NCBI GenBank assembly: GCA_052117605.1
Contig: JBQKIT010000016.1
Length of the DNA stretch: 64,000 nucleotides
DNA from: CAG-791 sp000431495
GTDB taxonomy: Bacteria; Bacillota; Clostridia; Lachnospirales; Lachnospiraceae
Reading direction: 5' to 3' (one strand)
Shown: in pieces, positions 17,818 through 27,252 of the stretch
Layout: each line of letters begins with the position of its first letter
Numbering within the stretch: the first letter of the stretch is position 1
Translations under genes and position numbers: made by a program
The notes under the pieces: generated by a model
The model's input: the letters and a program-made list of their open reading frames with translations, nothing else
Databases searched by the model: none
Told to the model about the DNA's origin: nothing

Positions 17818-19416
17818 ATGAAGAGAAAGCGTTCCTTCCTTTCTATACTTATTGAGTGGATCGCATTTGTTGTAATTGCTTTTATAACGATCGGTGCAGT
17901 GAATCCATTGTTTTATCCGAAATCAACCTATGTCAGCTCTGCCTGGCCTTCGACCAGTACCTATAATGGGTTTTACAAAATGAAGAGGAATTCTATTGAT
18001 GTCCTGTTTATTGGAAGCAGTGTAGCGGCAAATGCTTTTTGCCCGCAGCAAATGTACAATGAATATGGGATTCGCAGTTATAACCTTAGCAGTGAGCAAC
18101 AAAGTCTGTTCTTAAGTTATTACTGGATTAAGGAAACATATCGGTTTCAGAATCCTCAGATCGTTGTTGTTGATTTAAATTTTCTTCGGAAAGCCCACCC
18201 TGAGGATCCATTGAATACCGTTGAGAGTCTTACAAGAAAGTGCATAGATCCAATGAGGTGGTCTCCTGTCAAGGTGGAGGCGGTACATGACATAGCCAGG
18301 AGAAGCAGTGTTTTTGCAGAAGATGCTGCGCATGTGGGTTATGCGAAACAATCTGAAATGAGCTATTATCTTCCGAATATAAGATTTCATTCTCGTTGGT
18401 CATCCGGACTTGGTTCAGAAGATTTTAACTACCATATGTGTAACTACTCGGAATTGAAAGGGTGGAACACCTTAATTTATTATGCCGATCCGGAACTTAA
18501 TCCGTACGAACCCTATGTGTACAGTGAATCCGAAGATAGCAGTGAAGTTGATTCAACGCAGGAAGAGTATTTGCGTAGAATTGGAGAGCTTTGTAAAGAA
18601 AAGCATACCAAGCTGATTCTTGTCAATTTGCCGGGAAGCATGACGGCAGGATTTGATAATGCCTGCCGCAGAATTTCTGCGGATTTGGGTGCAGATTATT
18701 ACAATTATTGTGAGAAGAGTATTTATGAGCAAATCAATGCGCATATGCCACTGGAGTGTGTCATCGGACATTCCAATTATTGGGGATCCCGAAAACTTTC
18801 AGCATTTACAGGGAAACTTCTTTCCACACAATATGAGATCCCTTCTGTCAGAGACGAACAGTATGAGAACACCAAAGCGTTCTACGCCCAGGTAGAAAAA
18901 AATGCAAACCTACAGTACGTCACGGATTTTGATCAATATCTTGATGCACTGAATGACCCGACATATACGGTCTTTATGTCAATTAACGATGACGGTACTG
19001 CGGCACTGACAGATACCGATATGGAGAAAATGAGGATACTGGGCGTCCAAACGGATCTTTCGGACAAGTTTCGCTGTAGCTGGTATGTGGTGCTGTCATC
19101 AGGCAGTGTCCTTGAGGAAAACACATCTTCGGATCAATTGATTACAGCATATGGAAGTTTTGGGACGGAGAGGAAGAGCTACAGTATATCCAGTGCAGGT
19201 TTTGAGACCGGTGCGCCAACAAGCTCTATTATCATTAACGGGCAGGAGTATTCCCATAACACAAGAGGAATTAATATTGTTGTATATGACAATACTTGTC
19301 GGGCGATGATTGATTCTGTGACATTTGATACTTGCGCAGATCGAAAACCGCAGAGGTCCTGGTTTATTGACATGCAGAGAAATGGTATTAACTGGAATTA
19401 CAATTCCAGCTGGTGA
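17818..19416 (+). CDS. SGNH-like MBOAT partner with C-terminal FAM3/ILEI-like region
   Basis: A 532-residue membrane-anchored extracytoplasmic protein: one N-terminal membrane helix (about 10-30), then a DltD/AlgX-like SGNH hydrolase-fold part with DVLFIGSSVAANAF (61-74, Ser67/68 nucleophile region) and IGHSNYWGSRKLS (316-328, candidate catalytic His318). It is coupled to the MBOAT gene, so it should transfer the acyl group to the glycan outside the cell. The C-terminal 165 residues are unusual. Residues 370-430 (MSINDDGTAALTD, FRCSWYVV) and 450-506 (RGINIVVYDN, VTFDT) look like the two halves of an eukaryotic-type FAM3/ILEI domain in swapped order. The SGNH call is by context and motif; the FAM3 likeness is my own reading of the sequence. 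Confidence 0.75.
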   Translation: MKRKRSFLSILIEWIAFVVIAFITIGAVNPLFYPKSTYVSSAWPSTSTYNGFYKMKRNSIDVLFIGSSVAANAFCPQQMYNEYGIRSYNLSSEQQSLFLSYYWIKETYRFQNPQIVVVDLNFLRKAHPEDPLNTVESLTRKCIDPMRWSPVKVEAVHDIARRSSVFAEDAAHVGYAKQSEMSYYLPNIRFHSRWSSGLGSEDFNYHMCNYSELKGWNTLIYYADPELNPYEPYVYSESEDSSEVDSTQEEYLRRIGELCKEKHTKLILVNLPGSMTAGFDNACRRISADLGADYYNYCEKSIYEQINAHMPLECVIGHSNYWGSRKLSAFTGKLLSTQYEIPSVRDEQYENTKAFYAQVEKNANLQYVTDFDQYLDALNDPTYTVFMSINDDGTAALTDTDMEKMRILGVQTDLSDKFRCSWYVVLSSGSVLEENTSSDQLITAYGSFGTERKSYSISSAGFETGAPTSSIIINGQEYSHNTRGINIVVYDNTCRAMIDSVTFDTCADRKPQRSWFIDMQRNGINWNYNSSW

Positions 19417-19502
19417 ATGAAAATACTGGCTTTGGACGATCGCTGCCAGAACTGGAACTGTAAGATGTTTGAAAGCTTAAAATGAGGAGTTAAGATTGAA
19501 AG

Positions 19503-20258
19503 ATGAGTCCAGTACGATTCAGCATTGTAACACCTGTCTACAACGGGGAGATATCGATTGCACGCACTATACAGTCTGTTCTGAATCAGACGGTTTTACC
19601 ATATGAGTATAACATTGTGGATGGAGGCTCTTCGGACTGTACGGTTGAAATTTGTGATTCTTATCGGGAACAGTTCGCCAATAAAGGAATTCGATATCAG
19701 GTTATTTCGGAGAAAGATCAGGGCATCTATGATGGAATGAATAAGGGAATTCGGCGATCGACAGGAGATTTTATCGGAATTATCAACGCAGATGACTGGT
19801 ATGAGAAGGCCGCGCTGGAGACAATGCAGAAGCTTTATGAGAAGACGCATTTTGATATGGCTTATGCGGATATTCGGATGCACAATGGAGAGCATTCCTT
19901 TATCAAGAAGGCGTCAAATCCGAGATTTGTTTCTTCCAGAACTTGGAATCATCCGACACAGTTTACTTCCCGAAAAATCTATCAGAAGAAACTATACCGT
20001 AATCAATCGGTCTTTGACGATTTGGATATGCTTCTGTGGATCCATCGGCAGGGATACCATATTGAGGTTGTAAATGAGGTACTGGCTAATTTTACCATGG
20101 GCGGAGCCAGCAACAATGAAAAGGAATGGAGCGAGGTCCGCAAGCGGATCCGAATGAAGTCGGAGATTTACCGTGAGAACGGGTATTCCTGGATTTATAC
20201 GCTGGATGCGGCGGCGATCGAAATCGCCAAAATGGTGTTGGGGAAGGACACTCAGTAG
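19503..20258 (+). CDS. Glycosyltransferase family 2 (WcaA-like)
   Basis: A 251-residue GT2 enzyme, short and compact. It has FSIVTPVYNGEISIARTIQSV, IVDGGSSDCT (donor site), EKDQGIYDGMNKG and NADDWY (about residues 98-103, metal-binding). These marks fit the colanic-acid WcaA/WcaE-like branch, about 250 residues. ATG 19503 has GAGG about 15 bases upstream, a long spacing. It is the last intact gene of the assembly block, followed by about 870 bases of gene debris. Donor unknown. Confidence 0.9.
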   Translation: MSPVRFSIVTPVYNGEISIARTIQSVLNQTVLPYEYNIVDGGSSDCTVEICDSYREQFANKGIRYQVISEKDQGIYDGMNKGIRRSTGDFIGIINADDWYEKAALETMQKLYEKTHFDMAYADIRMHNGEHSFIKKASNPRFVSSRTWNHPTQFTSRKIYQKKLYRNQSVFDDLDMLLWIHRQGYHIEVVNEVLANFTMGGASNNEKEWSEVRKRIRMKSEIYRENGYSWIYTLDAAAIEIAKMVLGKDTQ

Positions 20259-20711
20259 AGCGGAACACGGAAAGACGGAATTTACCTGAAAAAGAGACTT
20301 TTTACAGACGGGTTTGGGCAAATCGACAACATTTTTTGCGTTGGGTGAGCCTGATTTCTGGAAGACGCAGGTATGAGAGACTAATTAAACAGCGGCACCG
20401 GTGCTTGAAGACTTTTATTACGAGCATGGGGCTTATTATTGAATCTATGAAATTGTAGGACAGGTAACATGGAGCTTTGTTCTGGTTGTCTATTGTGGCT
20501 TTTGAAAATAATGTCAAGTGTATGATATCAGGAAAGAGAATGCACCAGTGAAGGCATCTGCAATTCAAGCTATAGATAACAGAACGATTCTATTTGGTGC
20601 AGATGACGATTGCATTGGCAGGGAATGCAGGCGCGACTAAGTGACAATTATGCAAAGTATTTCGATCTTATTTACGATCATGAAAGCAATAAATGAAAAA
20701 GAACAGAGTAG
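20259..20711 (+). other. Non-coding stretch without recognisable gene
   Basis: About 450 bases with stops in every frame and no recognisable protein family, RNA or repeat. It adjoins a DUF2971 pseudogene and is probably gene debris from past rearrangement at the border between two glycan blocks. Confidence 0.5.
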
Positions 20712-21060
20712 ATGTTAACCAGAAAAGAGAACAGCCAAGGAAATATTTTATATCATTATTGTAGTGTGGAGTTTTTCAATATAGCAATACTAAGAAGGGG
20801 AAGATTCGGGGTTCTGATCAAATTCATATTTCCGAATATGAATTATAGAGTTTCAAATGATAAATTGATTCCATACATAGAGATGAATTTTGAAAAATAA
20901 AACGTGAAATTATTAAGAAAGTATTTATTGGTCCAAGATCAAAAATTGAAAAAATGATATCGTTGAATTCTTGGAATTTCATGGCTATTATAACTGCTGT
21001 GACGGATATAATTCTGATGATCCGATTTGTATCAGAAAATCCTCCATATCGTATCAATGA
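20712..21060 (+). pseudogene. DUF2971 protein gene, internally deleted and frameshifted
   Basis: The start reads NILYHYCSVEFFNIAI, the opening of DUF2971 proteins (often in defence or accessory loci). After a jump it reads YRVSNDKLIPYIEMNFEK, then stops at about 20898. The following frame reads IIKKVFIGPRSKIEK, and after a shift at an A6 run (20951-20956) IVEFLEFHGYYNC and IRKSSISYQ, ending at TGA 21058. These are successive parts of the DUF2971 C-terminal half. Roughly half of the family length is missing. The order of pieces and the family-like ending support a decayed gene and not chance. Confidence 0.7.
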
Positions 21061-21126
21061 TATTACATATCTCATATCGTGAAAAATGCAGCATTCAATG
21101 ATTGGTTTTATCCGGATGGAGAAATG

Positions 21127-23586
21127 ATGATCAAACGAATCCGAATAATTAAAAATTCATTTAATAATATAATTCTTCGATATACTTTTCTTTTTATATT
21201 GTCGTGTATAGTTGTTTTTGCACCATTTCTATTTTATCATAAAACATTTGTCTCTTTCGCTGATGGTTTTAACCAGTATTTCCCAGTATATGTTTATACC
21301 GGAAGATATTTGAGACACCTTCCATCGGCAATTTATCATACACATCAAATCCCTCAGTTTGACTTTACTATCGGATTCGGAGAAGACATCGTTGGTACGC
21401 TGAATTATTATGGATTCGGCAGTATCTTTAATATGTTTTCGGCCTTTGTTCCGGCTCAATATGCTTATGTTGGTTATTCTTTTACCATTCTTCTGAAATT
21501 ATATCTGGCAGGGCTTTCTTTTTCACTATTTGCACGCAACAGAGTGAATAATGATGTCGGCATATTGACGGGCATGTTTTTATATGCCTTTCAGGGATAT
21601 GCCCTGTATTATTCAACTATTTTCTATTCATTCGGGGACGTTCTGGTCTTTTTCCCTCTCTGCCTTCTTGGAGCAGATTTTTTAGTTGACAGAGATAAGA
21701 AAATGAAGGGAGTGCTGTTGCTATCATTTTCTGTCTGCTGCACTGCACTTTCTGGATTCTATTTCCTGTATATGGCTTCTGTGGCTGTTATCTTTTATTT
21801 TTTCTTTGTGATAACGCGAGGAAAAAATGTCACAGATATCAGAAAATGTTTTCTCCGAGGAGTTGGAGCATACTTTGTTGGATTGTTTATGTCCGGGATA
21901 ATATTGCTACCATCACTTTATAGCTTTCTCCATAGTAGCCGTACCAGTCATGACGGACAGACGATTATTCAATATTTGCTCACAATTCCTGACTGGACTG
22001 CACTGAGAAAGCAACTTATTGCATTATGTTTACCTCAATATGAAGATGGACTGGGAATTCCTGTTGTATGCATTGTGCTGTTTATCTGGGCACTTTTATT
22101 TAAGAAAAAAAGAAGTATTTTAGCTGTTTTTTTTCTTATTCTTGCGAGTTTTGTCCCTATGATTGGATCCATGATGAATGGATTTTCGTATTCTACCAAT
22201 CGATGGGAATTTGTGATCTACTTTGCTGTTGCTTGGGAAATTACTGTAATTTTGGATTCTTGTACTTGTAATTGCGGCAGAAGAGTAATTGCACTTCTTT
22301 GTTTGGCGAATGTTTCTTTATGCGGGCTATTGTTTAATATGAAGTGGGTCATTAATTTCCGCTCTCCGCAAAATACATATCAGGAAATTTGCAATAGTAC
22401 ATTGGCACGCTTTACGTATTTAAACCAGAACTCAGAAGATGAAGAATTTATTGACCGATTGGATATACATGATACCTCTCTCGGTGGCTCTCTGGTGTTG
22501 AATTCTACGTCTACCTCCTCCTATTTCAGTATTTCAAATGGATATTTGTATGATTTCTTTCGATCTGCATTAATTTCACCAGCAATTCGTGGAGCAACAT
22601 TTTGCCTGCGCGGACTGGATGGAAGACAATCGCTGGAGTCATTGCTCTCTGTAAGGTATTTTTCCAGGGGAGACAATGGAGATGAGACAATTGAAAATGA
22701 GTTTCAACTTCCTTTTGGAACGGTGTTCACAGAAACAGTTGCTGAGGAGCAGGTACAAAATCTCCATCCATTAAGTATTTCTTCCATGTTTTCACATGAA
22801 TTGATTTTAAACGAGGGAATTGTTGAATCAGGTGATTCTGAAGAGCCGGTTGCCGATAACTTTAGGCGGGAGGATATAATGATAAAGATGGCGGGTATTG
22901 ATTCCAGCGGGGAGATGATGCATGTAAAAGAGGGAGGAAAGATCGAAATTATTCCGGAGGAGGCGATATGTGCGGATAGAGAGTACTATATATATATTCG
23001 GGGCTTAAAATATGAGGAGAAGCAGAATGAAACGAAAGTCCGCGTTGGAAAGAAGAATATTGTCCTGAAGGGAATTGGAAACAGAGCATACATCGGAGAT
23101 CTTTCGGATTATTTGGTCAAGATAGAGGAAGACACTCCATACACATTACAATTTGAACAGCCAGGAAGCTATGCCATGGAATCTGTTGAACTATTATCTG
23201 TCAACACGGAAAAATATCAGACAAGATACCAGGAGCTTATCAATAATGGATGTCTGTATAATATCAAAAAAGATGGTAATATGATTTCTGGCACTGTGAA
23301 TGCAAAAACCGACGGATATCTTTTTCTTAGTATTCCATACAGTGAAGGATGGAAATGTCTGGTTGATAATAAGACGATGAAGCTCTTACGTACCGACTAC
23401 GCTTTCATGAGTGTGCCTGTTACAATGGGCGAGCATGAGATTGTACTTCAATATCATTCGCCATGGATGCTGGCAGGGGAATGTATGTCGATATTGGGAT
23501 GGATCATATGGTTGATGCTCTGGATGAAGGAAAATTCAGAACTACACTTGCAAAAACAGCTGGATAATATAAGAGGAAAATTATGA
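21127..23586 (+). CDS. YfhO-family polytopic membrane protein
   Basis: About 819 residues. The N-terminal half has about a dozen membrane segments with YfhO marks: FADGFNQYFPVYVYTG (first extracytoplasmic loop, with an Asp characteristic of GT-C folds), DFTIGFGEDIVGTLNYYG and LYLAGLSFSLFAR. The C-terminal third is a long extracytoplasmic region ending in the typical GYLFLSIPYSEGWKCLVD, then a last helix. YfhO proteins are implicated in adding sugars to lipoteichoic acid or other glycans at the outer face. I use ATG 21127 (GGAG upstream); ATG 21124 and GTG 21079 are also possible. The stop overlaps the next start (ATGA). Confidence 0.9.
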   Translation: MIKRIRIIKNSFNNIILRYTFLFILSCIVVFAPFLFYHKTFVSFADGFNQYFPVYVYTGRYLRHLPSAIYHTHQIPQFDFTIGFGEDIVGTLNYYGFGSIFNMFSAFVPAQYAYVGYSFTILLKLYLAGLSFSLFARNRVNNDVGILTGMFLYAFQGYALYYSTIFYSFGDVLVFFPLCLLGADFLVDRDKKMKGVLLLSFSVCCTALSGFYFLYMASVAVIFYFFFVITRGKNVTDIRKCFLRGVGAYFVGLFMSGIILLPSLYSFLHSSRTSHDGQTIIQYLLTIPDWTALRKQLIALCLPQYEDGLGIPVVCIVLFIWALLFKKKRSILAVFFLILASFVPMIGSMMNGFSYSTNRWEFVIYFAVAWEITVILDSCTCNCGRRVIALLCLANVSLCGLLFNMKWVINFRSPQNTYQEICNSTLARFTYLNQNSEDEEFIDRLDIHDTSLGGSLVLNSTSTSSYFSISNGYLYDFFRSALISPAIRGATFCLRGLDGRQSLESLLSVRYFSRGDNGDETIENEFQLPFGTVFTETVAEEQVQNLHPLSISSMFSHELILNEGIVESGDSEEPVADNFRREDIMIKMAGIDSSGEMMHVKEGGKIEIIPEEAICADREYYIYIRGLKYEEKQNETKVRVGKKNIVLKGIGNRAYIGDLSDYLVKIEEDTPYTLQFEQPGSYAMESVELLSVNTEKYQTRYQELINNGCLYNIKKDGNMISGTVNAKTDGYLFLSIPYSEGWKCLVDNKTMKLLRTDYAFMSVPVTMGEHEIVLQYHSPWMLAGECMSILGWIIWLMLWMKENSELHLQKQLDNIRGKL

Positions 23587-25451
23587 GCGTAATTGCTAAT
23601 TTGTTTATCGCGGGAGCAGTAGCGATAAGCTGTAATAAGAAAATTGAAGAGTGCTATGGGTTAACGGCAATAATAATGTCATTGCTTTTATATATTCCCG
23701 GATTGTATTTCTCGTTTTATCCTGGATTATTGATCTGCGGGATTATGAGTGTTGTTTCCGTAGTGTATTGCATACGAACTATCATTCATGACAAGGTATG
23801 CTTGAAGCAATCTGTATTTACCGCAGGTTTTGTTTTTTTGATATCATGCATTATTCTTTTTGTGTTTTACAGCGTTGGCCGTGGAATTGATACGCCGGAT
23901 GATTTTTATTTTTGGAATCTACGAGTAAAAAATTTTGTTTACTTCAATAGAATCCGGGGAGTTCCAAGCACTGAATTGGGAGATCATCCTCCAATTATTC
24001 CGATATGGAATTATCTGGCGGTAAAAACCTCTACCGGAGCTGTTTCACAGGGAATATGCCTGTGGGCACAGAATGTACTGTTACTGTCTTTTATGGCTCC
24101 TATATTTCGCGAAGTTTCCGGAAAACATAAAATTTGTAAAGGGATTTTAACAGCTGTCATTATTTTTCTTATTCCGGCAATGACCGGCGAAACGTACCAT
24201 ATGCTCATAACAGATTTTCTGCTGGGAGCGCTCCTGTTTGCGGGAATATGTGCATACTATCGATATACAATGACCTATGACAGGTTTTATGCAGTCTGTT
24301 TTATTGCGAATGCAATCGCGATTGTCATGACCAAAAGGATTGGTGCCGTTTTTCTGGCAATTTTGCTGATCGTGTGTATTCAAAGCGTGAAAGGTGAAAA
24401 CAGAAACAGAAAAATATATCTGCTGCTGATCATGTCGGGATTTGCGTCTGCGTGCTTCATGTATTCGTGGTCTGGATTTTCCCAGCAGTTCTTTATCATT
24501 CTGTGTGGCGTATGTGTCAGCATTCTTTGCGGAATATGTTTTGGATATTTGGAACGTCATGGAAAGAACACATTGTTCCTTTTTGTTATAATATCAATTA
24601 TTGGAATTGTGGCTGTCAGCTTCTTTATCCTAAAAAAATATGACGTGAAAGGAGATTATTTCAAATATATTTTTGGACTGCTGACAACAGATCCTAAGAT
24701 TTCATTCATAGAGGGAACAGTAGACTCTGCTGTTATTATATATATTTTGTCTAAGAAAACTGAAGAAAACAGCAGGTGTAGAATCAGCATGAAATCCATG
24801 GGCATTACTTATTACATGGGCGTCATTGCTTTTATATTGCTCATGTGGTATTTGGCAGTTACCGTTATTTGCCCTGCCAATGGAGGATTTGCAGGGGTGT
24901 CGATACGTTATTTTATTCCGTTATTGATGCCACTTTACTGTGTCATACTTTTCCTGGCCCTTCATATGGATGAAAAAAGTGCCTGTGTGACGTTGTTGCT
25001 GGTGCTGATGATGGTTCATGCCTGTTCAGACAGCAATTCAACGATTTACTATGCGTTTCATAAAGCGGAAAAAATAGAATTTAATGAATTTTTAAAAAAT
25101 GATATTGTCTTGACACCAAATGACAGGGTGTTTTTTATTGATGAGTATGATGGGTATGGATATACGGACCGCGCTTTTTATAATTATATTTGCCCCGCGA
25201 GCAGTCAATTCGTCTATTCTGGAGTATTAACGGGAGGAAATGCTGGTGCAATGCAGGAGTCATTGAGCGAATTGCAGGAAGAGTTGTGTGCAGAACCATA
25301 TAACTATGTGTATATTCAGCTCATTTCTGACAAGACGGCAAAGGAATACGAAAGCCTTTTTACATCGCCAGAAGAGATCGGAAACGGAAGATTGTATGAG
25401 GCAGACTATACAGAAGATGACACCGTTCGGCTGAGATGGCTTCATCGGTGA
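23583..25451 (+). CDS. Polytopic GT-C-like membrane protein
   Basis: A 622-residue membrane protein with about thirteen hydrophobic segments. After the first few helices comes an extracytoplasmic loop with GIDTPDDFYFWNLRVKNF, an Asp pair in the position of the GT-C catalytic acid, followed by LGDHPPIIPIWNYLA. This resembles polyprenyl-phosphate-sugar-dependent glycosyltransferases. A short C-terminal soluble tail (about residues 530-620) ends the protein. It overlaps YfhO by four bases and has AGAGGAAA upstream, so the two are translationally coupled. No named family recognised with certainty. Confidence 0.7.
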   Translation: MSVIANLFIAGAVAISCNKKIEECYGLTAIIMSLLLYIPGLYFSFYPGLLICGIMSVVSVVYCIRTIIHDKVCLKQSVFTAGFVFLISCIILFVFYSVGRGIDTPDDFYFWNLRVKNFVYFNRIRGVPSTELGDHPPIIPIWNYLAVKTSTGAVSQGICLWAQNVLLLSFMAPIFREVSGKHKICKGILTAVIIFLIPAMTGETYHMLITDFLLGALLFAGICAYYRYTMTYDRFYAVCFIANAIAIVMTKRIGAVFLAILLIVCIQSVKGENRNRKIYLLLIMSGFASACFMYSWSGFSQQFFIILCGVCVSILCGICFGYLERHGKNTLFLFVIISIIGIVAVSFFILKKYDVKGDYFKYIFGLLTTDPKISFIEGTVDSAVIIYILSKKTEENSRCRISMKSMGITYYMGVIAFILLMWYLAVTVICPANGGFAGVSIRYFIPLLMPLYCVILFLALHMDEKSACVTLLLVLMMVHACSDSNSTIYYAFHKAEKIEFNEFLKNDIVLTPNDRVFFIDEYDGYGYTDRAFYNYICPASSQFVYSGVLTGGNAGAMQESLSELQEELCAEPYNYVYIQLISDKTAKEYESLFTSPEEIGNGRLYEADYTEDDTVRLRWLHR

Positions 25452-25473
25452 AGGGATGACAAGGTATATCAGA

Positions 25474-26259
25474 ATGAAGAAATATGCAATTATTTATATT
25501 TGTACAGGTGGATACAGCGTTTTCTGGAAGGGTTTCTATGATTCATCGGAAAAATTTTTTCTGATAGGAGCGAGAAAAGAATACTTTGTATTTACTGATG
25601 ACAAGAAACTTATTCAAAAAAAGGATGATAGAATACATTTGTTTTATAGTGGGAAAATGGGATGGCCTTATGATACTCTGCTAAGGTGGAACCGTATATG
25701 TGAAATCCAGGATCTGTTGGAAGAATACGATTATATCGTTTTTTGCAATGCCAACATGGAGTTTTTGAGTGAAATACAATCTCAAATCTTTGAAGGTACG
25801 GATTTTACGTTATGGTCATCGACAAAGGATTCGGATGTATCGGATCAGCTGCCTCTTGAGCGGCGACCGGAATCAAAAGCCTATATACCATATGGGACTC
25901 CAGTTCAAAAGTATGTAGCAGGAGGATATATTCTTGGAAAATCCGAACCGTTCCTTCGAATGTCCCGGGAACTCAGGGATTGGACGGCACAGGATCTGAA
26001 AAATGGAATTATACCGATTTGGCATGATGAATCTCTTGAAAATGCATATTTTTACCATTATAGAAATGATGTGACAGTCAAAATGATCGGACCTGAGCTT
26101 ATTAACATGGAAGAATTTGTGAAGGATGGATTGCAACCTTGTGCGATTTTTCGAAATAAAGACCGGTATGGAGGGAATATTGGAATCAGGTATAACATGA
26201 CCCTTGGAAAGTTGGATATTCTCCGCCGGAGAATTATGGGAAAATTGAGGATCGGATAG
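25474..26259 (+). CDS. Glycosyltransferase family 6 (ABO blood-group-transferase family)
   Basis: A 261-residue bacterial GT6 enzyme, related to the mammalian A/B transferases and alpha-1,3-galactosyltransferase, which add Gal or GalNAc alpha-1,3 to a galactose acceptor. Family marks are ARKEYFVFTDD near residue 33, MGWPYDTLLRWNRIC (62-76), FCNANMEF (90-97) and WHDESLENAYF near residue 182. The mammalian DxD is replaced by NAN (92-94), as in characterised bacterial GT6 enzymes, which work without a metal ion. The protein lacks a membrane anchor, as in other bacterial members. ATG 25474 (AAGG nine bases before) is preferred to ATG 25456. The gene sits five to twenty bases after the polytopic protein. 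Confidence 0.9.
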   Translation: MKKYAIIYICTGGYSVFWKGFYDSSEKFFLIGARKEYFVFTDDKKLIQKKDDRIHLFYSGKMGWPYDTLLRWNRICEIQDLLEEYDYIVFCNANMEFLSEIQSQIFEGTDFTLWSSTKDSDVSDQLPLERRPESKAYIPYGTPVQKYVAGGYILGKSEPFLRMSRELRDWTAQDLKNGIIPIWHDESLENAYFYHYRNDVTVKMIGPELINMEEFVKDGLQPCAIFRNKDRYGGNIGIRYNMTLGKLDILRRRIMGKLRIG

Positions 26260-26286
26260 AGTATTTCGGCAGACAGGAGATGTGGA

Positions 26287-27243
26287 ATGAGTCTGGAAAG
26301 AGCTGCGGTGGTATGCATGACACCAGTTAAAAATGAAGAATGGATCATGAAGCGATTTCTGGAGGCGGCGTCTCTGTGGGCTGATGTCATTATTGTGGCC
26401 GATCAGGGATCAACGGATCATACCGCAGAGATATGCCAATCCTTTCCGAAAGTAAAATTGATTCAGAATACATCAGAAAAGTTCAATGAAGAGGGAAGGC
26501 AGGACCTTTTGATCCGGTCAGCGCGTGAAATCCCGGGGAAGAGGCTTCTTGTCGCGTTGGATGCGGATGAATTTCTGACAGGAAATTTTGAAAGTGAGCC
26601 GGAATGGAATGAGATGCTGACGACTGAGCCGGGAACAGTCTTTGAAATGAAATGGCCCTGCATCGCGAGTGATTATCAGAACTACTGGATGACAGAAGGA
26701 GCGAGCAATCTGTTTGCGGTGATGGATGACGGATGTCCGCATCATGGACGGGAAATGCACAGTATTCGGGTTCCGGTCAGTGAGCATGCTGTAACCAGGA
26801 GGCTGGAAACGTTGGAAGTGATGCATTTTCAATACACTGACTGGAACAGAATGAAATGTAAGAATCTTTGGTATCAGTGCTATGAGCGAATTCATCATCC
26901 GGAAAAGAGTGCTGCATCCATCTATCGAATGTACCATCACATGGATGTGAGAAGAACTCTGCAGAAGATTCCGGAATCGTGGCTTGAAGCATATGAGTCC
27001 GCGGGAATTCATCTGGATGAGCAGGAAGAAATCACCAAAGAATACTGGTGGACGAAGGAAATTCATGATTTTATAGAACAGTATGGAGAAAACTATTTTC
27101 AATACATTGATTTTCCGCAGAATCAGAATGCATTGCTTGGTTATCTGAGAAAAACACAGTGCTTGTGGAAATACCGATATGGAAGGGCATTGCTTCGCAG
27201 AGTAGATCCGATGGCTGAGCGTTGCCTTCAGAAGGGAAATTAA
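26287..27243 (+). CDS. Glycosyltransferase family 2-like protein
   Basis: A 318-residue GT-A protein beginning CMTPVKNEEWIMKRFLEAA, with ADQGSTDHT (donor site) and LDADEFLTGNF (about residues 96-106, the acidic metal-binding motif). The remainder, about 200 residues, contains several Trp/His-rich segments (MHFQYTDWNRMK) seen in the TagA-like or WaaE-like GT2 branch. AGGAG lies ten bases before ATG 26287. It is transcribed with the GT6 gene and the fucosyltransferase-like gene behind it. Confidence 0.87.
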   Translation: MSLERAAVVCMTPVKNEEWIMKRFLEAASLWADVIIVADQGSTDHTAEICQSFPKVKLIQNTSEKFNEEGRQDLLIRSAREIPGKRLLVALDADEFLTGNFESEPEWNEMLTTEPGTVFEMKWPCIASDYQNYWMTEGASNLFAVMDDGCPHHGREMHSIRVPVSEHAVTRRLETLEVMHFQYTDWNRMKCKNLWYQCYERIHHPEKSAASIYRMYHHMDVRRTLQKIPESWLEAYESAGIHLDEQEEITKEYWWTKEIHDFIEQYGENYFQYIDFPQNQNALLGYLRKTQCLWKYRYGRALLRRVDPMAERCLQKGN

Positions 27244-27252
27244 GAAAAGAGT

